Part shown: positions 9,249 through 15,843 of the stretch, one piece after another | How the letters are laid out: the number at the start of each line of letters is the position of its first letter | Position numbering within the stretch: position 1 is the stretch's first letter | From: Calothrix sp. NIES-2100 | GTDB lineage: Bacteria > Cyanobacteriota > Cyanobacteriia > Cyanobacteriales > Nostocaceae | Assembly: GCF_002368195.1 (NCBI RefSeq) | Contig: NZ_AP018178.1 | Span: 1,305,738 to 1,369,737 of the forward strand | Reading direction: 5' to 3' | DNA length: 64,000 nucleotides | The notes under the pieces: generated by a model | The model's input: the letters and a program-made list of their open reading frames with translations, nothing else | Told to the model about the DNA's origin: nothing | Databases searched by the model: none | Translations under genes and position numbers: made by a program

Positions 9249-9631
9249 ATTTTGTGGGTAGTCAGTGGTCAGTAGTTAGTGGTCAATAGTATAAAAATAA
9301 CTACTACTCCCTTCCTTGTCCGTCCGTCATTTCATCGATTTATCAATAGCTGTAACGCGAATTATCAAGGCTTTACCCTTAGTTCCTCACTTAAGAAGAG
9401 AGCGAAGAGCAAGAAAAAACACCCAACCCTATTTTCAATGACTGCGATTACATAGAAAATCCCACAAATAAACATAAAAATCTCTCTTCCCACCCCATGC
9501 CCCATGCCCCATGCCCCTTGTCCCACCACAAGCCCAATGCCCAATGCCCCATGCCCAAAAAAAATCACTGGACTCTCAGGGTGGAATGGATTTATTATTG
9601 ATGATCGTGAGTTTTTTAAAGCAAATAGGCA
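9249..9631. other. Divergent intergenic region with heptamer arrays
   Basis: Contains two short-repeat arrays: GTCAGTGGTCAGTAGTTAGT-like heptamers at 9257-9290 and a CCCCATG array at 9489-9560 (CCCCATG CCCCATG CCCCATG CCCCTTG ... CCCAATG CCCAATG). The promoter of rplS should be in the right part. Confidence 0.55.
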
Positions 9632-9994
9632 ATGAACGCTCAAGAGATCATCCGTTCCATTGAAGCGGAACAACTAAAATCGAATCTGCCCGACATTTAT
9701 GTGGGCGATACAGTCAAAGTCGGCGTAAAGATTAAAGAAGGTGATAAATACCGCGTCCAACCTTATGAAGGCGTAGTCATTGCCAAACGTAATGGCGGTA
9801 TCAATGAGACAATTACAGTACGTCGCGTATTTCAAGGCGTTGGCGTTGAACGGGTATTTCTGTTACATTCTCCTCGGATTGATAGCATTAAAGTCATGCG
9901 CCGTGGTAAGGTACGCCGTGCTAAACTGTACTATCTCCGTCAACGTGTGGGTAAAGCCACCCGGATCAAGCAACGCTTTGATCGCGCTTTGTAA
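9632..9994 (+). CDS. rplS: 50S ribosomal protein L19
   Basis: A 120-residue protein with the complete L19 pattern: VGDTVKVGVKIKEGDKYRVQ, the basic core VIAKRNGG, VRRVFQGVGVERVFLLHSP and the closing RRGKVRRAKLYYLRQRVGK. It sits at the interface of the ribosomal subunits. It heads the block rplS, tRNA-Trp, secE, nusG, rplK, rplA, rplJ, rplL, an order common in cyanobacteria. Confidence 0.98.
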   Translation: MNAQEIIRSIEAEQLKSNLPDIYVGDTVKVGVKIKEGDKYRVQPYEGVVIAKRNGGINETITVRRVFQGVGVERVFLLHSPRIDSIKVMRRGKVRRAKLYYLRQRVGKATRIKQRFDRAL

Positions 9995-10142
9995 TTTACA
10001 ATTACTATGGCAGAGGTGAGAATCAAAAAGCGGCAGATGCCGCTAACTTGCATTCTAAACAAAAGTAAGATATGATTAGATCCGGAATTGCGTTAAACTA
10101 ATAAAAGAGTTCAACGCAATCACTGAATCCAAGACAGCTTGT

Positions 10143-10215
10143 GCGCTCTTAGTTCAGTTGGTAGAACGCAGGTCTCCAAAACCTGATGTCGGGGGTTCAA
10201 GTCCTCCAGGGCGCG
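10143..10215 (+). tRNA. trnW: tRNA-Trp (CCA)
   Basis: A 73-nt cloverleaf: acceptor GCGCTCT (10143-10149) pairs with AGGGCGC (10208-10214), discriminator G at 10215. The anticodon stem CAGGT/ACCTG encloses the loop CTCCAAA with anticodon CCA at 10176-10178. The T loop is GGTTCAAGTCC. The 3' CCA is not encoded. Its place just before secE is a conserved arrangement. Confidence 0.97.
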
Positions 10216-10403
10216 CTCAAAAGCAAAAACACTGCCCGAAATATCAATACAGCTGCTAACATAGCAGCTAGTAATGGTGATTTCGGGTATAATTATTTTG
10301 CAGCTTTTTTGCTTCCAGATTTAAGTTGGGATTGAGTCAAGCTGTAAACCTGAATCAAAATTAGCAGCTGATAGCTGTAGATAAAACGGGGGGATAAACG
10401 GCT

Positions 10404-10625
10404 GTGGCCAAAAAAAATGAAGCGGAAATCCCAGAAAATACAAATGGGTCAGCCCTAGCTAACTTTTTTCAAGGAACCAAAGAAGAACTTGAGAAAGTTG
10501 TCTGGCCTAGTAGGAAACAACTGGTGAGCGAATCAGCAGCTGTTTTACTAATGGTGACATTGTCCGCATCTTTGATATATTTGGTCGATGGATTGTTTGG
10601 GTGGGCAGCAAAACAGGTGTTCTGA
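10404..10625 (+). CDS. secE: Preprotein translocase subunit SecE
   Basis: A 73-residue single-pass membrane protein with the SecE signature FFQGTKEELEKVVWPSRKQLVSES followed by one helix (AAVLLMVTLSASLIYLVDGLF). It clamps SecY in the Sec translocon of the plasma and thylakoid membranes. The start is GTG at 10404 behind a GGGGGAT ribosome binding site; no ATG fits better. Its stop overlaps the nusG start (TGATG). Confidence 0.96.
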   Translation: MAKKNEAEIPENTNGSALANFFQGTKEELEKVVWPSRKQLVSESAAVLLMVTLSASLIYLVDGLFGWAAKQVF

Positions 10626-11257
10626 TGACTTTTGCAACAGACGAACCAAGAGACCAGACGTTGCAGTCAGAGGAAGCCGCAGAAGCAGCGCTCAAAGAAG
10701 CACGGTGGTATGCGGTGCAAGTAGCCTCAGGCTGTGAGAAACGCGTCAAGACCAACTTGGAGCAGCGTATTCAAACTTTTGATGTGGCTGATAAAATTAT
10801 CCAAGTTGAAATTCCGCACACACCAGCGGTGAAAATCCGTAAAGATGGCAGTCGCCAAACTACAGAGGAAAAAGTATTCCCTGGTTATGTATTGGTGCGA
10901 ATGATCATGAATGATGATACATGGCAGGTAGTGCGCAACACCTCCCATGTAATTAATTTTGTGGGAGCAGAACAAAAACGTGGCACCGGTAAAGGTCGTG
11001 GTCACGTCAAGCCAGTACCCCTAGGTCATTCAGAAGTTGAGCGCATCTTTAAACAGACCAGCGAACAGGAGCCAGTCCTGAAAATTGACATGGCGACTGG
11101 TGATAAGATAGTTGTGCTTTCTGGGCCGTTTAAAGACTTTGAAGGTGAGGTAATTGAAGTTTCTCCAGAGCGGAGTAAGCTCAAAGCCTTGCTATCTATT
11201 TTTGGACGAGATACACCAGTAGAGTTGGAATTTAATCAGGTAGAGAAACAGAGCTAA
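10625..11257 (+). CDS. nusG: Transcription antitermination factor NusG
   Basis: A 210-residue protein with the NGN domain (ARWYAVQVASGCEKRVKTNLEQR ... EKVFPGYVLVRM ... VRNTSHVINFVG) and a C-terminal KOW domain (VVLSGPFKDFEGEVIEV). It binds RNA polymerase and controls pausing, termination and coupling to ribosomes. I chose the ATG at 10625, overlapping the secE stop codon, over an in-frame ATG at 10601 inside secE, because the overlap implies translational coupling and the preceding eight codons are secE coding sequence. Confidence 0.96.
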   Translation: MTFATDEPRDQTLQSEEAAEAALKEARWYAVQVASGCEKRVKTNLEQRIQTFDVADKIIQVEIPHTPAVKIRKDGSRQTTEEKVFPGYVLVRMIMNDDTWQVVRNTSHVINFVGAEQKRGTGKGRGHVKPVPLGHSEVERIFKQTSEQEPVLKIDMATGDKIVVLSGPFKDFEGEVIEVSPERSKLKALLSIFGRDTPVELEFNQVEKQS

Positions 11258-11263
11258 ATAAAA

Positions 11264-11689
11264 ATGGCAAAGAAAGTAGTAGCGGTCATTAAACTGGCCC
11301 TGAATGCTGGAAAAGCCAACCCAGCACCGCCTGTAGGCCCTGCTTTGGGTCAACATGGCGTTAACATCATGATGTTCTGCAAAGAGTACAACGCCAAAAC
11401 AGCAGACCAAGCTGGGATGGTAATCCCTGTAGAAATTTCGGTGTTTGAAGACCGGAGTTTTACATTTGTACTCAAGACCCCACCCGCATCAGTACTGATT
11501 CGCAAGGCGGCGAAAATTGAGCGTGGCTCCAATGAACCCAACAAAAAGAAAGTTGGGAAGATTACGAGAGCGCAATTACAAGAGATAGCTCAAACTAAAC
11601 TACCCGACCTCAACGCCAACGATATCGAAGCGGCGATGAAGATTGTGGAAGGTACTGCCAAGAATATGGGCGTAACTATAGCAGATTAG
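11264..11689 (+). CDS. rplK: 50S ribosomal protein L11
   Basis: A 141-residue protein of the exact family length. It has the N-terminal pattern VAVIKLALNAGKANPAPPVGPALGQHGVNIMMFCKEYN, which binds thiostrepton-type compounds in homologues, and the rRNA-binding C-terminal domain with KTPPASVLIRKAAK. It forms part of the GTPase-associated centre. It starts 6 bp after nusG, so it belongs to the same operon. Confidence 0.98.
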   Translation: MAKKVVAVIKLALNAGKANPAPPVGPALGQHGVNIMMFCKEYNAKTADQAGMVIPVEISVFEDRSFTFVLKTPPASVLIRKAAKIERGSNEPNKKKVGKITRAQLQEIAQTKLPDLNANDIEAAMKIVEGTAKNMGVTIAD

Positions 11690-11762
11690 TCAAGAGTCAA
11701 GAGTCAATAGTCATTAGTAAAAATACAAATGACAAATGACAAATGACAAATGACCAATGATA
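11690..11762. repeat. Heptamer short tandem repeats inside the ribosomal operon
   Basis: GTCAAGA/GTCAATA/GTCATTA heptamers followed by four consecutive copies of AAATGAC and a CAATGAT variant. It fills most of the gap between rplK and rplA. Similar arrays are at 12536-12585 and 13362-13410, in the next two gaps of the same operon. Confidence 0.75.
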
Positions 11763-11813
11763 AAAATTTATCGGGGGAGAGGCGAAGCTTCGGAATTACC
11801 CCAGGAGACAAGA

Positions 11814-12530
11814 ATGGCAAAAAAAATATCACGCCGCTTGCAGGCATTGCAAGCAAAAGTAGAAGATAGAGATTATGCACCCTTAGAGGCGCTAGCCCTG
11901 CTGAAAGAAACAGCAACAGCAAAATTTGCGGAAGCCGTTGAAGCGCATATTCGCTTAGGCATTGATCCAAAGTATACAGACCAGCAATTGCGGACAACTG
12001 TAGCACTGCCAAAAGGTACAGGACAAGAAGTACGTGTGGCAGTCATTGCTAGAGGTGAAAAAGTTAACGAAGCAAGTAATGCTGGTGCGGATGTCGTTGG
12101 TTCAGAAGAGCTAATTGACGAAATCCAAAAAGGCAGAATGGACTTTGACAAGCTCATTGCGACACCAGATGTCATGCCACAGGTAGCGAAGCTGGGTAAA
12201 TTGCTTGGGCCTAGAGGCTTGATGCCATCACCCAAAGGTGGTACTGTAACATTTGACATAGCAAGTGCGATCGCAGAATTCAAAGCTGGTAAATTAGAAT
12301 TCCGTGCTGACCGGACAGGCATTGTCCATGTTATGTTTGGTAAGGCATCCTTCTCGCCAGAAGATTTATTAATCAACCTAAAGGCGTTGCAAGAGACAAT
12401 TGACCGTAATCGTCCTTCAGGAGCCAAAGGTCGTTATTGGCGGACAGTATATGTGTCTTCCACAATGGGGCCATCTATTAAAGTCGATATCAGTGCCCTC
12501 AGGGATTTGAAACTGACCGAAGCAGCCTAA
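11814..12530 (+). CDS. rplA: 50S ribosomal protein L1
   Basis: A 238-residue L1 protein: MAKKISRRLQALQAKVEDR at the start, VAVIARGEKVNEASNAGAD and the conserved GPRGLMPSPKGGTV in the second domain. It forms the mobile L1 stalk and in many bacteria represses its own operon. I chose the ATG at 11814 because it has a clear ribosome binding site (CCAGGAGA) and gives the usual N-terminus; an in-frame ATG at 11757 lies in the upstream repeat array and is unlikely. Confidence 0.97.
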   Translation: MAKKISRRLQALQAKVEDRDYAPLEALALLKETATAKFAEAVEAHIRLGIDPKYTDQQLRTTVALPKGTGQEVRVAVIARGEKVNEASNAGADVVGSEELIDEIQKGRMDFDKLIATPDVMPQVAKLGKLLGPRGLMPSPKGGTVTFDIASAIAEFKAGKLEFRADRTGIVHVMFGKASFSPEDLLINLKALQETIDRNRPSGAKGRYWRTVYVSSTMGPSIKVDISALRDLKLTEAA

Positions 12531-12593
12531 TTTTTGTCATTAGTCATTTGTAAAAGCAAAGGACAAAAGACAAAAAACAAAATTAATAAACAA

Positions 12594-12807
12594 AGCCGGA
12601 GACAGCAGGAGCCTATGGCTTAATATCCTGCCGAGGTTAAACTCTAAATTGCCTAAAGTACCACCCGTAATGCAGTGATTACTATGGCAGCAAGAGTCTT
12701 GCTACTAAACCCCGGCGATAAAAGCTGGGGTTTATTGTTTGGATTGGTCAGAACAAAACGCACAAGTAGGGAAAATCGATGATTTAGCCCTAGGAGGTGA
12801 AATAAAG
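12594..12807 (+). promoter_or_regulatory. Ribosomal protein L10 leader
   Basis: The sequence AGCCGGAGACAGCAGGAGCC followed by ATATCCTGCCGAGGTTAAAC has the layout of the L10 leader that binds the L10/L12 complex for feedback control in many bacteria. After it comes a hairpin AAACCCCGGC (12707-12716) / GCTGGGGTTT (12724-12733) with a following T-rich stretch, which could be the attenuator. It lies directly before rplJ. The exact ends are my estimate. Confidence 0.8.
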
Positions 12808-13359
12808 ATGGGTAGAACGCTAGAAAATAAACAAGAGATAGTAGCTGACCTCAAAGAAACTTTGAGTGTGTCAACTCTGGCACTGGTAATTGATTACCAG
12901 GGTTTAACTGTTGCTGAAATCAGCGACTTAAGGCGGCGCTTACGTCCAAGTGGCACTGTCTGTAAGGTAACAAAGAATACCCTGATGGGTATTGCCATTC
13001 AAGATCAAGAACAATGGCAACCACTGTCAGAACTGCTCAAAGGGTCTTCTGCCTTTTTGCTAGTTAAAGACGATTTTTCTTCGGCAATTAAGGCTTACCA
13101 AGATTTCCAAAAAGCCACCAAGAAGACAGAACTTCGCGGCGGTGTGATGGAAGGTCGCCTGCTGAAAGAACCCGATGTCAAGGCTTTAGGAGACTTGCCA
13201 TCTAAGGAACAACTCATGGGTCAAATTGCTGGAGCCATCAACGCTTTGGCGACCAAGATTGCTGTGGGTATCAACGAAGTTCCTGGTTCACTGGCGCGTG
13301 CTTTGCAAGCTGTGGCTGATGCAGAAAAAGGCGATAGTGCCGAAAGTGCTGGCGAATAG
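12808..13359 (+). CDS. rplJ: 50S ribosomal protein L10
   Basis: A 183-residue L10: ENKQEIVADLKETLSVSTLALVIDYQGLTVAEISDLRRRLR, then the conserved KNTLMGIA, and a C-terminal helix that carries L7/L12 dimers. I set the start at the ATG at 12808, preceded by a near-perfect Shine-Dalgarno TAGGAGGTGA; the longer frame beginning with TTG at 12739 would run through the leader hairpin. It is probably controlled by the L10 leader just upstream. Confidence 0.97.
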   Translation: MGRTLENKQEIVADLKETLSVSTLALVIDYQGLTVAEISDLRRRLRPSGTVCKVTKNTLMGIAIQDQEQWQPLSELLKGSSAFLLVKDDFSSAIKAYQDFQKATKKTELRGGVMEGRLLKEPDVKALGDLPSKEQLMGQIAGAINALATKIAVGINEVPGSLARALQAVADAEKGDSAESAGE

Positions 13360-13433
13360 ACACTCAACAGTCAACAGTCAACAGTAATGACTATTGACAA
13401 ATAACTAAATCAAACATCATAGGAGTTATATCA

Positions 13434-13820
13434 ATGTCTGCTACAACCGATAACATTTTGGAACAATTGAAATCTTTGACTTTGCTGGAAGCTGCTGAAT
13501 TAGTTAAGCAGATTGAAGAAGCTTTTGGCGTAAGTGCAGCTGCACCTGTTGGTGTGGCGATCGCAGCTCCTGGTGTTGCTGCTGTTGCTGAACCAGTAGA
13601 AGAGCAAACCGAGTTCGACGTAATTCTCGAATCTGTTCCCGCTGACAAGAAGATTGCTGTACTGAAGATTGTCCGCGAAATCACTGGTTTGGGTTTGAAA
13701 GAAGCTAAAGATTTGGTAGAAGCGGCTCCCAAGTCAGTTAAGGAAGGTCTAGCTAAAGATGCTGCTGAAGATGCTAAGAAGCGCATCGAAGAAGCTGGCG
13801 GTAAGGTAACAGTTAAGTAA
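13434..13820 (+). CDS. rplL: 50S ribosomal protein L7/L12
   Basis: A 128-residue protein with the N-terminal dimerisation segment (LEQLKSLTLLEAAELVKQIEEAFGV), an Ala/Pro-rich hinge, and the C-terminal domain KIAVLKIVREITGLGLKEAKDLVEAAPK that recruits translation factors. It is the last gene of the block and is followed by a clear terminator. Confidence 0.98.
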   Translation: MSATTDNILEQLKSLTLLEAAELVKQIEEAFGVSAAAPVGVAIAAPGVAAVAEPVEEQTEFDVILESVPADKKIAVLKIVREITGLGLKEAKDLVEAAPKSVKEGLAKDAAEDAKKRIEEAGGKVTVK

Positions 13821-13849
13821 TCAAGTTTTCATTACCTGTTGTTGATTTA

Positions 13850-13875
13850 GGAGCCTGAATTTGGCTCCTTTTTTT
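13850..13875 (+). terminator. Rho-independent terminator after rplL
   Basis: GGAGCC (13850-13855), loop TGAATTT, GGCTCC (13863-13868), then seven T residues. It ends the ribosomal protein operon 30 bp after the rplL stop. Confidence 0.93.
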
Positions 13876-14075
13876 ATCATTGTCAAAAAAAACTCGCCCA
13901 AAATGAAGGACGAGGTTCATCAGCAGTATGCCCGCTTGACACTCCCCTCGGCTAAAGCTGAGGGGATTCTAGGTTCAATGATTCGCCGTTAGACGGACAC
14001 GATAAGTAAGTAGGCGGAAATAAACACAACGATGTTAAGGAGTCGTGTAAAAATAAGTTGAACAATTTAATATTT

Positions 14076-14120
14076 GTAGTGCGGGCCGAAAAGCCCGCGC
14101 GAGCAAGATGCTCGCACTAC
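14076..14120. repeat. Three-way-junction palindrome
   Basis: The outer stem GTAGTGCG/CGCACTAC encloses two complete hairpins: GCGGGC-CGAAAA-GCCCGC and GAGCA-AGA-TGCTC. The same design (outer stem plus two inner hairpins) with other sequence appears at 31350-31416. Confidence 0.7.
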
Positions 14121-14138
14121 TTATTTTTACTTGATGCC

Positions 14139-14340
14139 TAAGTAGGTCAACCAAAAAAAAACGTAAAATGTCATTGCGTTCGCGTTGGCGTAAGCGTTGC
14201 GGTAGCGACGTAGGAGCGTCAGCCGACGCACCAGAAGCGTCTCGTAGAGAGGAGGAACGACGAAGCAATACCAGTCTTTGCGATTGCTTCGTTCCTCGCA
14301 ATGACAAAACATATTATATTTATTTAGGTTGACCTACTTA
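14139..14340. repeat. MITE-like element with TAAGTAGGTCAACC ends, copy 1
   Basis: Perfect 14-bp inverted ends: TAAGTAGGTCAACC (14139-14152) and GGTTGACCTACTTA (14327-14340). Inside the left end the sequence reads CGTAAAATGTCATTGCG. A shorter relative with matching ends and the same inner wording (CGTCAAATGTCATTACG) is at 38975-39081. Non-coding. Confidence 0.7.
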
Positions 14341-14440
14341 CCAAAGGTAAACACGCTTGAAACCTTTACCAATGACCAATGACAAATGACGACCCCAGCC
14401 AGTTATCTTTAATTACTCCGACCTACTTATTATTAATTTT

Positions 14441-15361
14441 CTAAGCCCAAATCCGACCTCGACGAAATGGTTTTTCTGGCTCAGATTGATTTGCTTTATC
14501 CTTAGCCATTTGTTGCCACCAGAATCCATAGTCCTCAAGACCGGTTGATAATAAATGACTTTGAATTTCTTGGTTTTTATCGGCAGATGGAGCAGTTGTA
14601 TCTGTTTCTGTTTTTGGGGTAGCTTTCTTTTCTTTAGACATATTAGTGGTAACTCCTAATTTTGAATTAGTGATATTAGTAATTGGTAATTGAGATTTTA
14701 CCCAATTATTAATATTAATGATACCGTGGTTTGCATTAGCAGTATGGTCATAAGCTGTATTACCATCGCCTTCATTTAAGCGCCAGTAACCAATCAATCC
14801 TGACTCGTTACCAGTTAAATATTTGTTCGTATTTTGTTGGATTTGTTGTTGGCTAAGAGCTACAGACCAGATGCGGACTTCAGCAATTTTTCCCAGAAAC
14901 GGATAGGTTTCATTATTATCTTTGTAAGTTCCAATCAATAAATCATTTTCTGGTTCGTAATCGATGAGAGAGTCAGCTATTGCTTTAGTAGCCTTTTTTT
15001 CTCCATCAATATAGACAATCATTTGCTGACCGTCATAAGTGCCAGCAATATGATGCCATTGATTTAGTTTTATAGAGTCAAGATTACTACTAAGATACTG
15101 GATGCGTTTTGAGCCAGTTTTCAGGGCGAAAAATATGCCACTTTTGCCATCGAGAAGCAGACCATATCCACTTTGTGTTGTGGTTGTATCAAAAACATTA
15201 GAAACAATACCCGTTCGTCGCCGTTGGTTTTGACAATAAATCCAAGCTTCTAGAGTAATTTCCTTCGCAATTTTAAATTCTGGCTTTTTACCTAAATTAA
15301 TCCAATTGTGTTGTCCATCAAACGCAATAACAGACTCCCAAGATTTTTTTGGCTCTGTCAT
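14441..15361 (-). CDS. LamG lectin domain fused to PatC-like cyanobactin protein
   Basis: A 306-residue protein. Residues about 5-210 form a LamG/concanavalin-A-like jelly roll (AFDGQHNWINLG, EITLEAWIYCQNQ, NQWHHIAGTYDGQQMIVYIDG, LIGTYKDNNETYPFLGKIAEVRIWS, LIGYWRLNEGDGNTAYD). The last 66 residues are a separate module ending GLEDYGFWWQQM and PFRRGRIWA, which I believe matches the small PatC/TenC/TruC family of cyanobactin loci; this is from memory. An internal ATG at residue 241 (14641) has AGGAG 11 nt upstream, so the module could also be made alone. It is the third gene of the A-B-C set, 36 bp after the PatB-like gene. The role of PatC is not established in any system I know. Confidence 0.65.
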   Translation of the reverse strand: MTEPKKSWESVIAFDGQHNWINLGKKPEFKIAKEITLEAWIYCQNQRRRTGIVSNVFDTTTTQSGYGLLLDGKSGIFFALKTGSKRIQYLSSNLDSIKLNQWHHIAGTYDGQQMIVYIDGEKKATKAIADSLIDYEPENDLLIGTYKDNNETYPFLGKIAEVRIWSVALSQQQIQQNTNKYLTGNESGLIGYWRLNEGDGNTAYDHTANANHGIININNWVKSQLPITNITNSKLGVTTNMSKEKKATPKTETDTTAPSADKNQEIQSHLLSTGLEDYGFWWQQMAKDKANQSEPEKPFRRGRIWA

Positions 15362-15397
15362 GTTAAACCTGACGATATTACATAAAGCCTAAACTAG

Positions 15398-15610
15398 TTA
15401 AAATTTGCGACAGCCGCAGTGAGCAGAAGTTTTAAATTGCTGATAACTTCTGTGCTGAAATGCTGGGGGGTCATTGTAGTTAGCACCATGTAATAAATCC
15501 ATGCGAATGCTAACTAAATCTTCGATTCTACCGTGAATTACATCAACTGCTCGATGGGGATATATAATATCGGGTCTTTTAACTGGTGCTGAAAGTACTG
15601 GTAATCTCAT
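15398..15610 (-). CDS. PatB-like small cyanobactin-locus protein
   Basis: A 70-residue protein starting MRLPVLSAPVKRPDIIYPHR, with VDVIHGRIEDLVSIRMDLL and GANYNDPPAFQHRSY, and ending CGCRKF. I link it to the PatB/AcyB/McaB family by remembered character, by its length (about 70-85 in the family) and by its position between the PatA-type and PatC-type genes, which is the canonical order. I chose the ATG at 15610 because the longer frame upstream (to 15685) runs through repeat-like, hydrophobic sequence. Its N-terminus resembles the leader of the precursors in this locus (LP-x2-x-APV-x-R). Function unknown. Confidence 0.6.
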   Translation of the reverse strand: MRLPVLSAPVKRPDIIYPHRAVDVIHGRIEDLVSIRMDLLHGANYNDPPAFQHRSYQQFKTSAHCGCRKF

Positions 15611-15843
15611 GTTGTTTTGTTTTGAAAAGTAAAGGGAAGTGGGGTGTGGAGAGATGGGGAAAATGAGGAAGATGTGGTTCGACACTTCGACTACGCTCAG
15701 TGCATCGCTTCGCTGTTACCGCGTAGTCGAAACTCAGCCAGCGGGGGATGAGGAAGATGGGAAGAATAATATCATGTCCGCTTGATTACTTACCCAACCG
15801 GACATAGTATAACAAATGATTAATGACTAATGACTAATGACCA
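15611..15843. other. Gap between the PatA- and PatB-like genes
   Basis: Contains the repeat CTTCGACTACGC...GCGTAGTCGAA (about 15683-15731, imperfect inverted ends) and TGAATGACT-type heptamers next to the protease stop. The 233-bp gap may weaken co-transcription of the PatA-type gene with B and C. Confidence 0.4.

Larger units (their letters stand above)
14007..14429. repeat. Outer inverted-repeat element (TAAGTAGG ends)
   Basis: The left end TAAGTAGGCGGA (14007-14018) and right end TCCGACCTACTTA (14417-14429) are inverse to each other apart from one missing base. A complete second element with nearly the same ends (14139-14340) lies inside, suggesting one insertion nested in another. Confidence 0.45.
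13876..14440. other. Repeat-filled intergenic region
   Basis: No gene. It holds, in order, an IS200/IS605-end-like hairpin (13944-13965: CCCCTCGGCT AA AGCTGAGGGG inside the context TTGACACT...ATTCTAGG), a three-way palindrome (14076-14120), and nested inverted-repeat elements (outer 14007-14429, inner 14139-14340). This dense repeat zone separates the ribosomal operon from the cyanobactin locus. Confidence 0.65.

Noticed and set aside
14035..14307. Minus-strand frame in the repeat region
   Set aside because: It is a translation of nested inverted-repeat elements with low-complexity Ser/Arg-rich residues.
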